The notes below the pieces were generated by a model. The model saw only the letters and a program-made list of their open reading frames with translations. It did not search any database and was not told the DNA's origin. DNA of 64,000 bases, from NCBI GenBank assembly GCA_965204905.1, contig OZ242042.1, forward strand, positions 3,596,001 through 3,660,000. The letters are read 5' to 3'. A program made the position numbers and the translations under genes. The stretch comes from Bin87 sp965204905 (GTDB lineage Bacteria; Chloroflexota; Dehalococcoidia; Lucifugimonadales; UBA3495). Below are positions 7,552 to 15,644 of this stretch, piece by piece (within the stretch, counting starts at the first letter, position 1; each line of letters opens with the position of its first letter).

Positions 7552-9219
7552 ATGAGTATTGATGTTGCTACTTCTATTGCGCGGATTTTGAAGGCGGAGG
7601 GGGTTGAGTGGGTTTCGACCTTTCCCGTCTGCCGCGTGAACAATGCGCTGGGGCGCGAGGGCGTGCCCATGATCATGATGCGGGACGACCGCTACGCCGT
7701 GGCCCTGGCCGACGCGTACTCGCGGGTTACCGGCGGCGACCGCATCGGCGTGTGCACGGTGCAGGGCGGCGTGAACGGCGCGGGGTTGCAGTACTCGTAC
7801 CCCGGGCTGGCGCAGGCGTTTGAGGACAACTCGCCGATGCTGTGCATCACCGACGGCGTGCCGGCCGGCAGCACCGAGAACACGCAGTTCGACGTGACCA
7901 CCAGCCTCAAGACCGTGACCAAGTGGTTCGGCTACATCGACCGTCCCGAGCGGACGCCGGAGTTCATGCGGCGGGCGTTCTCGATGCTGCGCAGTGGGCG
8001 GCCCGGTCCGGTGGTGCTGGCGGTGCCCAACGCGGCGGGCATCTACGACGAGACCGTGGACCCGTACCATCCGGTGCGCGGGTACAGGTCGGCGCCGGAC
8101 CCGTCGGACGTCGTACAGGCCATCGACCTGCTGATGGGAGCGTCCAACCCGCTGATCTACGCCGGCGAGGGCGTGATCTACGCGGGGGCGTCGGCCGAGT
8201 TGGTGGCGCTGGCGGAGTTGCTGAACGCGCCGGTGATCACCACGCTGAAGGCCAAGGGCGCGTTTCCGGAGAACCACCCGCTGTTCGTGGGCGTGCGCGG
8301 CGAGCATCCCATCGCGTACCTGAACAAGAGCGACGTGATCCTGACGGTGGGCAGCAGCCTGTCGCCGGGGCGGTTCACCCACGGCATCCCCAACGCGCCG
8401 AGCAAGACGATCATCCAGTGCAACCTGGACGAGTTCCACCTGAACCGCATCTTCCCGACGCATCATGCGGTGCTGGGCGATGCGAGGTTCGTCTTGCAGG
8501 CGCTGGCCGACGAGGTGTCGGGCCGCACCGACGGAGCAGGCCGGCCCGCCGGCAACGTGGTCGCCGAGGTGCGGGAGACGCGTGACGCCGGCCTGGCCGA
8601 GTACCGGGAGGCGATGGCGTCCAACGAGGCGCCGATCAACCCGTACCGCGTGTTCGGCGACATGATGAAGGTGCTGGACCCGTACAAGTCGTTCGTGACC
8701 CATGACTCCGGCAACACGCGGGACCAGCTGAGCACGGTCTATGACACGCTGATCCCGCGGGGTTTCCTGGGCTGGGGCAACATCTCGACGCTGGGGTTCG
8801 GGCTGGCCGGCGCCATGGCGGCCAAGCTGGCGTATCCCGACCGGCAGGCGGTGGCCGTCACCGGCGACGCGGGGGTCGGCTACATGCTGGGCAACCTGGA
8901 GGTGCCGGTGCGCCAGAACCTGGGCATCACGGTGGCGCACGTGGCAAACGGCGGGTTCGCGGGCTACGGCCCCGGGTTCTGGGGCGACGGGCACGACCCG
9001 TACACGCACCGGGTGCTGGGTCCCGAGGACGTGAACATGTCGCGGGCGGTGGCGGAGCTGGGGCTGTACACGGAGCGGATCACCGAGCCGTCGGACGTGA
9101 TACCGGCGTTCCAGCGGGCGATGGCGGCCAACGAGCAGGGCCAGCCGTCGTACCTGGAGTTCATCTGCTCGCAGTACCCGAGGTATGGGGGGTTCGCGCC
9201 GAGCACGATTGCGCATTAG
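7552..9219 (+). CDS. Thiamine diphosphate-dependent enzyme, acetolactate synthase-like
   Basis: ATG 7552 is taken as the start (GAGG 10 nt upstream; an in-frame TTG lies two codons earlier). The 555-residue protein has the three-domain layout of the ThDP decarboxylase/synthase family. The N-terminal pyrimidine-binding domain contains QGGVNGAG. The middle domain has GEGVIYAGA. The C-terminal domain carries the cofactor motif GDAGVGYMLGNLE, ending near ANGG. The position of the conserved catalytic Glu appears to hold Asp46 (MRDDRYAVALADAYSRVTG). The reaction is likely decarboxylation or carboligation of a 2-oxoacid. No small regulatory subunit is nearby, arguing against true acetolactate synthase. 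Confidence 0.8.
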   Translation: MSIDVATSIARILKAEGVEWVSTFPVCRVNNALGREGVPMIMMRDDRYAVALADAYSRVTGGDRIGVCTVQGGVNGAGLQYSYPGLAQAFEDNSPMLCITDGVPAGSTENTQFDVTTSLKTVTKWFGYIDRPERTPEFMRRAFSMLRSGRPGPVVLAVPNAAGIYDETVDPYHPVRGYRSAPDPSDVVQAIDLLMGASNPLIYAGEGVIYAGASAELVALAELLNAPVITTLKAKGAFPENHPLFVGVRGEHPIAYLNKSDVILTVGSSLSPGRFTHGIPNAPSKTIIQCNLDEFHLNRIFPTHHAVLGDARFVLQALADEVSGRTDGAGRPAGNVVAEVRETRDAGLAEYREAMASNEAPINPYRVFGDMMKVLDPYKSFVTHDSGNTRDQLSTVYDTLIPRGFLGWGNISTLGFGLAGAMAAKLAYPDRQAVAVTGDAGVGYMLGNLEVPVRQNLGITVAHVANGGFAGYGPGFWGDGHDPYTHRVLGPEDVNMSRAVAELGLYTERITEPSDVIPAFQRAMAANEQGQPSYLEFICSQYPRYGGFAPSTIAH

Positions 9220-9245
9220 GGGTAGGGCGTGCAGGGGCGCGGGGG

Positions 9246-9251
9246 TATAAT
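9246..9251 (+). promoter_or_regulatory. Candidate -10 element TATAAT
   Basis: A perfect TATAAT in a GC-rich setting, 50 bp upstream of the protease start at 9302. No good -35 hexamer is visible. Confidence 0.35.
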
Positions 9252-9301
9252 GAGTGGTGGGCAGGCGTACGTGTCTCTTGCCCACCACGCAGGAGAGCAA
9301 C

Positions 9302-9658
9302 ATGGGAACGTTCAGCACAACTATTGAAATCGGCAACCTCAACGGCGAGCGCTATGAGACGATGGAAGCGTTGGCCGACACGGGGGCCACTACCACCGTT
9401 GTCCCTCGCAGCGTTCTGGATGGCCTGGGTATCATTCCCACCCGGCAAGAGACCTTCGAGTACGCCGGCGGTGAGCGTGTGGAACTGGATATGGCGCAGG
9501 CGTGGGCAAGAGTGGAAGGCAGGGACACCTATACCTGGGTCATCTTTGGCGAGGACGGTGTTGCTCCAATACTCGGCGCTTACACGCTGGAGGGCGTGTT
9601 TCTGGCCGTTGACCCGTATAACCAACGGCTGATACCGGTGGTGGGTTCGTTGAAGTAG
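9302..9658 (+). CDS. Retropepsin-like aspartic protease family protein
   Basis: The ATG at 9302 has AGGAG 6 nt upstream (9291-9295). The 118-residue product carries the single active-site motif ADTGATTTVVP (residues about 26-36) of clan AA proteases, followed by hydrophobic strands and a flap-like ILGAYTLEGV. Single-motif retropepsins work as homodimers. No membrane anchor or signal is present, so it is cytosolic. A second, damaged member of this clan lies at 49801-50171. Substrate unknown. Confidence 0.75.
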   Translation: MGTFSTTIEIGNLNGERYETMEALADTGATTTVVPRSVLDGLGIIPTRQETFEYAGGERVELDMAQAWARVEGRDTYTWVIFGEDGVAPILGAYTLEGVFLAVDPYNQRLIPVVGSLK

Positions 9659-9888
9659 AGGGCGGCGAGGCACCGATTGGCGAGGCGCCGATTATTGATG
9701 TCGCGGCGTGGTTAGAGCTACCGCGTTGTGTTAGACTATCTTGCGATTACAGGATCGGTCCCACAAAGCCTTGCAAATGCATAGGGTACGACTCGCTATC
9801 ACAATTGCCACTGGCAATAGTCGCCCGAGCATCGATTAACCGGTAAAGCGTAGGTTGCAAGAGACACTCACGGTGGGGTAGGCTTGAG

Positions 9889-10287
9889 ATGGCAGACCGC
9901 AACGTAAAGTGGATCTTCTACACCGTCTTAGTTGGCCTGATTCCAGTTTTTGCTCGGCTGATCGTGTGGATAGTCGACGAAAGCCGCAGCGTACCAGCGT
10001 TTGACGCGACTGATTTCATCATCTTTGGGTTGGTACTGCATATATCCATCATTAACGAGATCGAGCACTTGCACCAAGGCAATCAATCCTGGAAAACCGC
10101 CCACAACGGTACTTCGCTGTTGTTCATCGTAATACTCGCTGTCTTATTTGCGTGCCAGATCCTTGATCAAGCGAAACCAGAATTATTCAATGACGCCGCA
10201 ATTCTGAGCATCGCTTGTGCGATGGGTGCTGTCTCGTTCTTACTCAGCTTAACCGTGTTGTATAGGCTCTCCAGACTGAGGTCATGA
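9889..10287 (+). CDS. Integral membrane protein, first gene of a DUF6414-like operon
   Basis: A 132-residue protein with about four membrane helices (residues 8-28, 41-58, 72-92 and 104-126), ending in LYRLSRLRS. Its stop overlaps the next start (ATGA at 10284-10287), so the two genes are translationally coupled. Base composition is visibly more AT-rich than the flanking genes, suggesting horizontal acquisition. No family recognised. Confidence 0.65.
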   Translation: MADRNVKWIFYTVLVGLIPVFARLIVWIVDESRSVPAFDATDFIIFGLVLHISIINEIEHLHQGNQSWKTAHNGTSLLFIVILAVLFACQILDQAKPELFNDAAILSIACAMGAVSFLLSLTVLYRLSRLRS

Positions 10288-10427
10288 TGTGGACAATAAT
10301 CATTGTCGTCGTAGCCTCCATCATCGTGGGGGTAGGCGTCGGCGTTGCCGTGTGGTCTATCTGGGATACTAGACGGCGGTATGTGCGCCAATTCATCACG
10401 GACAGGAGTCAACGTGTCAACGATTAA
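10284..10427 (+). CDS. 47-residue single-span membrane peptide
   Basis: This short frame starts at an ATG that overlaps the upstream stop (ATGA). It encodes MMWTIIIVVVASIIVGVGVG, then VAVWSIWDT and a basic tail (RRRYVRQF). The layout is an N-out hydrophobic helix of about 22 residues followed by a positive cytosolic tail. Its 3' end overlaps the next gene by 14 nt. Overlap with both neighbours argues that it is real. Confidence 0.6.
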   Translation: MMWTIIIVVVASIIVGVGVGVAVWSIWDTRRRYVRQFITDRSQRVND

Positions 10428-11373
10428 GAACCTCCTTTATTTGGACGAATACAAAATGTATTCGATTTCGTCCCAGCTATTCGGAGGGTTGACAGCATCC
10501 CTGACCAACCGGGATCAACATTCAGAGGACCGGGAAGATCGCCAGTCTGGGCCGTTCGGGAGCGGCCGAGTAATGGCAGATATTTTGGGATCACGCACAA
10601 CCACGGAAGAGCGAAAGTTCCTCCACGACTACTCTTACACGCTGTTCGAGGAGGCATTGCAGGAACAGGGGAAGATATTGCGCGCATCGGCGACAGACGT
10701 CGAAGAAATCGAATCTGGCATAACCGAAGCCAGTTTTGTAGCTATACGAGCCAGAACGGTTTTCAACGACATGCGCGCGATTGAGTACATCATGTCTAAT
10801 TTCAACGCGATAGGCGAAGCTTTGACTTACGTCTCGGCGTTCAGCAGCGGGTTGTTATCAGACGACACCACCGGATTAAGCAAGCGTGATGCACAAATCC
10901 AAGAAGCTAACCGCAACAGGGAACTTCGAGATACAGCGCAAGCAACCGGGCTCTTCATGGATCCCGACTACCTAAAGCAGTTGCGCGTCATCATGGAGTA
11001 TGGATATGGCGACAATTTTGAAATCCAACAGGAAATAGGCGGGTACACGTTTTCTGCGATTCTGCAACGCGAGTACTTCCGGGAACCCGCCGATATGATT
11101 GTGAAAAAATACTCAAGATTCTCAGGGCAGGACCTGATCCTTTTGGGTACTGTAGCCCAAGGTCCGCAACGTGATACGCAGGATCCTGTTGCTAGGGCGG
11201 ATGATAGCTTGAAAGCGATCCAAACCGCAGCTAGCGAAAGTGATCGAGAATTAGGGATGAAAGAGGTCCTCATGGTGATCTTAGAGCATTTGCATGCCGT
11301 GGAGACGTTGATGGCCGGCACCAAAAGCAACGAAGTAATAATCGACCCGATCGCTTTGTATCGTGAACTGTAG
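10414..11373 (+). CDS. DUF6414-like protein, third gene of overlapping operon
   Basis: The GTG start at 10414 has AGGAG (10404-10408) 5 nt upstream; starts farther upstream would add a non-conserved extension. The 319-residue soluble protein begins MSTIKNLLYLDEYKMYSISS, the opening I associate with the uncharacterised DUF6414 family (recalled, not searched). The middle is helical and charged. The C-terminal half contains the hydrophobic strand-like stretch SGQDLILLGTVAQG and a helical end. No catalytic motif is apparent. It overlaps the small membrane peptide and follows a four-helix membrane protein, suggesting a membrane-recruited complex. Confidence 0.6.
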   Translation: MSTIKNLLYLDEYKMYSISSQLFGGLTASLTNRDQHSEDREDRQSGPFGSGRVMADILGSRTTTEERKFLHDYSYTLFEEALQEQGKILRASATDVEEIESGITEASFVAIRARTVFNDMRAIEYIMSNFNAIGEALTYVSAFSSGLLSDDTTGLSKRDAQIQEANRNRELRDTAQATGLFMDPDYLKQLRVIMEYGYGDNFEIQQEIGGYTFSAILQREYFREPADMIVKKYSRFSGQDLILLGTVAQGPQRDTQDPVARADDSLKAIQTAASESDRELGMKEVLMVILEHLHAVETLMAGTKSNEVIIDPIALYREL

Positions 11374-11626
11374 CTTTGTGTCCCAATTGCCAACATGCTA
11401 ACTCATACCCTATCTTCCTACGGTACGGTCGCTAGGTCCATCTGGGGTGGCATCCCAAGACTTGCAAGGTACGGATCATTTCGGGTAGCAATTAGGGTTG
11501 TCAACCTCATGACTGCCGCACCAGTCTTAGCCTAGGGGTGTGCGGACGGTGGACTAGGCTAGGAAGGCATCCACCAGTTCGTCGAATTGGTCGTTGGTTT
11601 CAGTTCGGGGCGGTGGCCGCTTTCCT

Positions 11627-12025
11627 TCAGGTTGCGAATCCCAGGTTGGCGGCTACGGCGCGTTGTCTGTTGTCCAAAGTGACGAATGTCATCTCACCGA
11701 CAACGGTATCTTTCACGTATAGGGCTGTGGCAATGTGCCACAAGTCCGCGCCACGCAGGTAAGCGACACTCAGCGCGTCCTCAATCTCTTTCGTCAGGGG
11801 GCGGTCGGGGAAAATCCACTCGATATCGGACAACAGGCCATCGTCAAATTCCAGCCTCAGACGTCCGAAAGCCGCGCGCATTTCCGCTTCCAAAAGGTTT
11901 GACGCGACCAAGCGGGGAAATTGCGCAAGCCGTTGGGCGGTAACAGCTCCGGTCGGTTCCTCAAGAACAACAGCGAGTAAAGCGGACGTGTCTGCGTATG
12001 CTGTCGGCAGCTGGGACGACAACAT
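11627..12025 (-). CDS. PIN-domain ribonuclease, VapC-like toxin
   Basis: A 132-residue PIN domain with all expected acidic residues: Asp12 (YADTSALL), Glu46 (NLLEAEMRA), Asp94 (RGADLWHIATAL) and Asp118 (VTLDNRQ). Such domains coordinate Mg2+ or Mn2+ and cut RNA. It begins 6 nt after the stop of the 100-residue gene at 12032-12334, which therefore takes the usual antitoxin position. A related PIN protein with two acidic residues lost lies at 39113-39535. Confidence 0.8.
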   Translation of the reverse strand: MLSSQLPTAYADTSALLAVVLEEPTGAVTAQRLAQFPRLVASNLLEAEMRAAFGRLRLEFDDGLLSDIEWIFPDRPLTKEIEDALSVAYLRGADLWHIATALYVKDTVVGEMTFVTLDNRQRAVAANLGFAT

Positions 12026-12031
12026 GATCGA

Positions 12032-12334
12032 TCAGGCTGTGCGGTGTTCACGCGCCTGAACCGGCAAGTCGGCGTTTGCGCCGTCCGGCGACGCAACGTC
12101 AGCTTGCGCATCGGCCCAGCATTCGCGCAGTGTCTCCAAGGCCGCCATCTCGTAGTCTTTGAGGGCAGGTTCCGAAACCGGCTGCACCAAGTAGCGCCGC
12201 AGCCACTCGGTAAATTCGCGCTTGATGCGAGGATGCCACGGGTCCATCATCCAGCCGGCACAGTAGGTGTGCTCGCTGAAGCAAGAGTAGAGTTGCACCA
12301 GGAGCGCGTCATCCGGCTGGTCTTGCGGGGTCAT
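12032..12334 (-). CDS. Hypothetical protein upstream of PIN toxin, possible antitoxin
   Basis: A 100-residue protein with AAGGAG 5 nt before the start. The sequence is rich in Trp and acidic residues (WMMDPWHPRIKREFTEWLRR), with a disordered C-terminal 25 residues. No ribbon-helix-helix, AbrB or Phd motif is visible, so the antitoxin role rests only on the 6-nt spacing to the PIN gene. A disordered C-terminal tail is common in antitoxins that wrap their toxin. Confidence 0.6.
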   Translation of the reverse strand: MTPQDQPDDALLVQLYSCFSEHTYCAGWMMDPWHPRIKREFTEWLRRYLVQPVSEPALKDYEMAALETLRECWADAQADVASPDGANADLPVQAREHRTA

Positions 12335-12383
12335 TTTGTCTCCTTCCTGACCGTTAGTGCCTGAACGTGGAGCCGCCTTTATT

Positions 12384-13181
12384 TTACCCCAGGAAGTCCT
12401 GCACCAGGCTTACGAATTGGTCGGTGGCTTCGAGTTCGGGGTGGTGGCCGCAGTTTTCGATTACTTCGAGGCGGCTGTTGGGGATGCGGCGGTGGTATTC
12501 CTCGGCGGCGGCTACGGGGACGATATTGTCCTGTGCGCCCCAGATTAGCAGGGTGGGCAGGCGCTCCAGGCGGTAGATTTGGTTCACGAGGCCGGGGTCG
12601 TGCATGTAGGGACGCCAGGCGACGCGGCAGGTGGCCTCCATGCCCAACTCCCAGCGCTCCAGGATGTCTTCCTCCGGCTCGGCGGGACAGACGGTGCGGT
12701 ACTCGGGCGTACCGTCGGGGTCCAGCAGGGAATCGGCGATGTACATGGGCGGCGTGACCTCGAAGATGTCGTAGATCTCGCCGCCGGGCGGGCGGATGCC
12801 GCCGGCGCCCACCAGGACCAGGTGGCCGAACTGCTGCGGGCACATGGTGGCCAGCTCGGCGGCGATCCAGCCACCGAGGGAGAATCCCATCAGGTCGGCG
12901 CCCTCCAGGCCCAACTTGTCCAGCGCGCCCAGGTACCAGATGGCGAGGTCGTGGATGCTCATGGACCAGTCCAGCACGTCGGAGCCGCCGACGCCGGGCA
13001 GCGACGGGATGTGCAGGGTGTGGTTCTGCGCGAGGGCCTGGTGGTAGCGCAGCCAGCCGGGGTGTCCCAACTCGTCGGGCAGGATGACGAGGGGGGAACC
13101 GGAACCGCCGGTGACCACCTCCAGGTTGGTGCCGGCCACGTCGGTGATGCTGGAGGTCCAGGGCTGCGTTGCAGTAGTCAT
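12384..13181 (-). CDS. Alpha/beta hydrolase
   Basis: ATG 13181 (MTTATQPW) is preferred to starts farther upstream; the related protein at 46367 begins the same way. The 265 residues contain the nucleophile elbow GFSLGGW, an acid in WGAQDNIVP and a His in NCGHHPE, giving a complete Ser-Asp-His triad. The usual HG oxyanion motif after the first strands is replaced by PDELGHPGW. The family includes C-C bond hydrolases and esterases of aromatic degradation. It is divergent with the amidohydrolase at 13315; the 133 bp between them presumably hold both promoters. Confidence 0.85.
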   Translation of the reverse strand: MTTATQPWTSSITDVAGTNLEVVTGGSGSPLVILPDELGHPGWLRYHQALAQNHTLHIPSLPGVGGSDVLDWSMSIHDLAIWYLGALDKLGLEGADLMGFSLGGWIAAELATMCPQQFGHLVLVGAGGIRPPGGEIYDIFEVTPPMYIADSLLDPDGTPEYRTVCPAEPEEDILERWELGMEATCRVAWRPYMHDPGLVNQIYRLERLPTLLIWGAQDNIVPVAAAEEYHRRIPNSRLEVIENCGHHPELEATDQFVSLVQDFLG

Positions 13182-13314
13182 AGCGTCAAAAGTCCTTCGT
13201 AGGGGGTGATATTGTGGGACGGAAGTCATCATAGCCGGCGGTATGCGATGGCGCAAGCCGATCATCTGGTATCATCCTGATTCAGACCAGAGAACGACTG
13301 CAAGGAGAATGACG

Positions 13315-14154
13315 ATGGCGCTGACGATTGATTGCCAGGTGCATGCTTACCGGCGGAACACGCCGGAGCACCCGTGGGTCGGGTTTTTGACCGGGCCGGA
13401 GGAGGTTACGGGGGACGACATGGTGGCGGCGATGGACGCGGTGGGCGTGGATGGCGCGATACTGATCTCGCCGTTTGCGATTTACGGGTACGACGCCAGC
13501 TACGCGCTGGAGGTGTACGCGCAGCATCCCACCAAGTTCGGGCTGGTGCGGCCGTTTGATCCCAACTCGGACACGATTGACGCGGACGTGGCGACGTGGA
13601 CATCGACGCCGGGCGTGGTGGGCTGCCGCATCATGCTGGCGAACAACGACTACGAGGCGGACCACCTCGGGCTGAACGCGATCCTGGCGGCTGGCGGTCG
13701 GGCCGGCGTTCCCGTAAACATCATGGCGGCGGGGAAGCTGCCCCTGCTGCGCCAGCTGGCCCAGCAGAATCCCGACACGCAGATCATCATCGACCACCTG
13801 GGGCTGGCGCAGCCCTTTGATCCGCCGCCGCCGGACGAGCCCTTCGCCGACCTGACCAACGTGCTGTCGTGCGCGGAACTGGACAACGTGGCGATCAAGA
13901 TCTCGGGGGCCGGCACACTGTCCCACGCGGGGTTTCCGTACCCCGATATCTGGGAGCCGGTGCATCGCATCTTCGACGCCTACGGGCTGGAGCGGTGCCT
14001 GTGGGGCACGGACTGGACGCGGGCGGTGAACCTGCTGACCTACGAGCAGGGGGTGGAGGCGTTCCGGCTGACGGATACGCTGTCGGACTCGGACCGGGAG
14101 GTTCTGATGGGCGGGTCGCTGGCGAACATCTACAAGTGGACGCCGGGGGGCTAA
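13315..14154 (+). CDS. Amidohydrolase family 2 (2-pyrone-4,6-dicarboxylate lactonase-like)
   Basis: The start at 13315 is placed 7 nt after AAGGAG (13302-13307); the ATG at 13309 is too close to it. The 279-residue TIM-barrel protein has DCQVHAY at the N-terminus where the family has the HxH metal motif, IIIDHLG near the middle (metal-binding His) and LWGTDW near the end (catalytic Asp). The first His of HxH is Gln here, as in some metal-independent lactonases. It probably hydrolyses a lactone or decarboxylates an aromatic acid. The neighbouring hydrolase supports a catabolic role. Confidence 0.8.
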   Translation: MALTIDCQVHAYRRNTPEHPWVGFLTGPEEVTGDDMVAAMDAVGVDGAILISPFAIYGYDASYALEVYAQHPTKFGLVRPFDPNSDTIDADVATWTSTPGVVGCRIMLANNDYEADHLGLNAILAAGGRAGVPVNIMAAGKLPLLRQLAQQNPDTQIIIDHLGLAQPFDPPPPDEPFADLTNVLSCAELDNVAIKISGAGTLSHAGFPYPDIWEPVHRIFDAYGLERCLWGTDWTRAVNLLTYEQGVEAFRLTDTLSDSDREVLMGGSLANIYKWTPGG

Positions 14155-14234
14155 TCCGGGAACAGCCAATCCCAATAGAAGGCGGCGATTATAACCCCTC
14201 CTAGTATGGGAAACCCGATAACGAAATAATCCAC
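14151..14234 (-). CDS. Possible 27-residue membrane peptide
   Basis: A GTG start follows GGTGG by 5 nt. The peptide (MDYFVIGFPILGGVIIAAFY, then WDWLFPD) is a single hydrophobic helix. It lies 22 bp downstream of the coiled-coil gene at 14257-14667 and its end overlaps the amidohydrolase stop. Too short to be sure. Confidence 0.35.
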   Translation of the reverse strand: MDYFVIGFPILGGVIIAAFYWDWLFPD

Positions 14235-14256
14235 AATGCCACCGAGGGTTGATGGT

Positions 14257-14667
14257 TCAGCCGCCGGCGCCGAACACCGGCTGCGTTGTTTCCGTGGTGG
14301 GTTTGCTGACCCCATCGGCGAGGATTGCCAGAATCCGGTTGCTGAGGTTTTCCAGCGATAGCCGCAGTTCTGCATCGCCGGCGCGGATTTCTTCGCGCAG
14401 TTGGGCGTCGCTGGCGGTCATTTTGGCGTCCAGGTGTCGAATATCCTCGCGGAGTTGGGCATCGATGACGGTGAGACGGGCGTCCACGGCGCGGATTTCG
14501 GTCCGCAAATCGGCGTCCACGGCACGGATTTCGGTCCGCAGCTCGTCCTCAACGGCGCGGATTTCGCCCACGACGTACGCCGCGCTGCCGAGCACCGACC
14601 CGATAATGGCCATCAAGGCCAGTATCGCGCCGGAGTTTTTCTGAAACCAGTCCAGTATCAAGCTCAT
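14257..14667 (-). CDS. Membrane-anchored coiled-coil protein
   Basis: A 136-residue protein. One membrane helix (about 12-32, GAILALMAIIGSVLGSAAYVV) is followed by a regular repeat of about 11 residues: IRAVEDELRTE, IRAVDADLRTE, IRAVDARLTVI, then IRHLDAK and IRAGDAE. Such hendecad repeats form long parallel coiled coils. A disordered Thr-rich tail ends the protein. It is probably an inner-membrane scaffold or sensor; partner unknown. Confidence 0.65.
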   Translation of the reverse strand: MSLILDWFQKNSGAILALMAIIGSVLGSAAYVVGEIRAVEDELRTEIRAVDADLRTEIRAVDARLTVIDAQLREDIRHLDAKMTASDAQLREEIRAGDAELRLSLENLSNRILAILADGVSKPTTETTQPVFGAGG

Positions 14668-14758
14668 GGTTCAATCGGCAGGGAGGGTGGAGGTTGGCGC
14701 GCCTTCCTCTCTGTCGTAATGCCATTGTACATTATTGCCTGACCACTGGAAATGAAAG

Positions 14759-14791
14759 GCCCCCTCCGGCACAAACCGGAGGGGGCTTTTT
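14759..14791. terminator. Rho-independent terminator hairpin
   Basis: A perfect 11-bp stem GCCCCCTCCGG / CCGGAGGGGGC with a 6-nt loop and TTTTT on the + strand. Read on the minus strand it is followed by CTTTCATTTCC and lies 33 bp after the end of the collagen-like gene, so it most likely ends that transcript and acts in both directions. Confidence 0.75.
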
Positions 14792-14823
14792 GAGCCGTAG
14801 GCTCGGGCTGCTTTGCCGTTGGG

Positions 14824-15525
14824 CTAGCTGGCTGCGGGGCGTCGCGCCATCACTACCGCCACCACTGCGATGACCGCAGCGACGATGGCGACGATGAGGG
14901 CGATGATGCCCATGCTGCTGGGCGCGCCAGCGGGGCCGACTGCGCCAGCGGGGCCGGAAGGACCCGGAGGGCCGGGAGGCCCAGCCACGCCCTGTTGACC
15001 CTGCGCGCCGTCAGCGCCAGCGGCGCCGGCGGGACCGGCAGGACCCTGGGGGCCCTGAGAACCGGCGGGGCCGGGGGCTCCGTCCCTACCGGCGGGGCCA
15101 GGGACGCCCGGAGGACCGGGAGGCCCGTCCGCGCCGTCGGCCGGCTCGATCATCATGGCTTCCAGGTTGGCGTCCAGCATGACGATCTCACGGCCGCCGG
15201 ACATCCACTCGTACATGTACTCGGACGTGCGGTCGCCGACCATGAAACTGACCATGTTCTCGCCGCCGGTGGGCTGCATGAGCTCCAGCGGGCCGAACTT
15301 GCCGTTGTCCATCACCATGGTGGAGCCGATCTTCTGGTCGCCAGCCATGGCAACGATCATGGTGCCTTTGCTGATCGGCAGGCCGTCGGCCATGGCGGTG
15401 CCAAAGAGGAATGCTGGCGGCAGGTTGGCGCTGGGCGCTCCGTCCTGGGCCCAAACCAGGCCCAGGGGCAACGCCAGCAGCAGGGCGATGAGCCCCGCAG
15501 CCGCCAATGCTCCTAATCTCTTCAT
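14824..15525 (-). CDS. Collagen-like surface protein, paralogue of 3978-4763
   Basis: A 233-residue secreted protein. A signal peptide (MKRLGALAAAGLIALLLALP, cleavage near VWAQ) is followed by a domain of about 95 residues, some 24 Gly-X-Y triplets and a C-terminal membrane helix ending RRPAAS. The N-terminal domain aligns with the first collagen-like protein (PPAFLFGTA, GTMIVAMAGD, GKFGPLEL, YEWMSGG) and I know no name for it. AGGAG lies 9 nt before the start. It is the last of four surface-protein genes in the same direction and ends at the hairpin 14759-14791. The C-terminal helix probably holds the triple helix at the membrane. Confidence 0.85.
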   Translation of the reverse strand: MKRLGALAAAGLIALLLALPLGLVWAQDGAPSANLPPAFLFGTAMADGLPISKGTMIVAMAGDQKIGSTMVMDNGKFGPLELMQPTGGENMVSFMVGDRTSEYMYEWMSGGREIVMLDANLEAMMIEPADGADGPPGPPGVPGPAGRDGAPGPAGSQGPQGPAGPAGAAGADGAQGQQGVAGPPGPPGPSGPAGAVGPAGAPSSMGIIALIVAIVAAVIAVVAVVMARRPAAS

Positions 15526-15551
15526 ATCATTTGCTCCTGCTTTTGGGTGTT

Positions 15552-15588
15552 CCTCATCCGCCGTCGGCTATGGCTCAGGCGGATGAGG
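15552..15588. other. Intergenic hairpin between surface-protein genes
   Basis: An 11-bp inverted repeat CCTCATCCGCC / GGCGGATGAGG with a 15-nt loop, between the 886-residue gene and the collagen-like gene. No T-run on the minus strand; GCCTTTTCTC follows on the plus strand. May be a processing or partial-termination signal. Confidence 0.5.
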
Positions 15589-15644
15589 GCCTTTTCTCGC
15601 TGTTGGCTGCTATTGCCTTTCAACCTTGATACGCCGGAAAGGGC

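Noticed and set aside
7519..9342. A 607-codon antisense frame opposite the ThDP enzyme
   Set aside because: Arg/His-rich product typical of reversed GC-rich genes; the plus strand encodes a recognisable enzyme.
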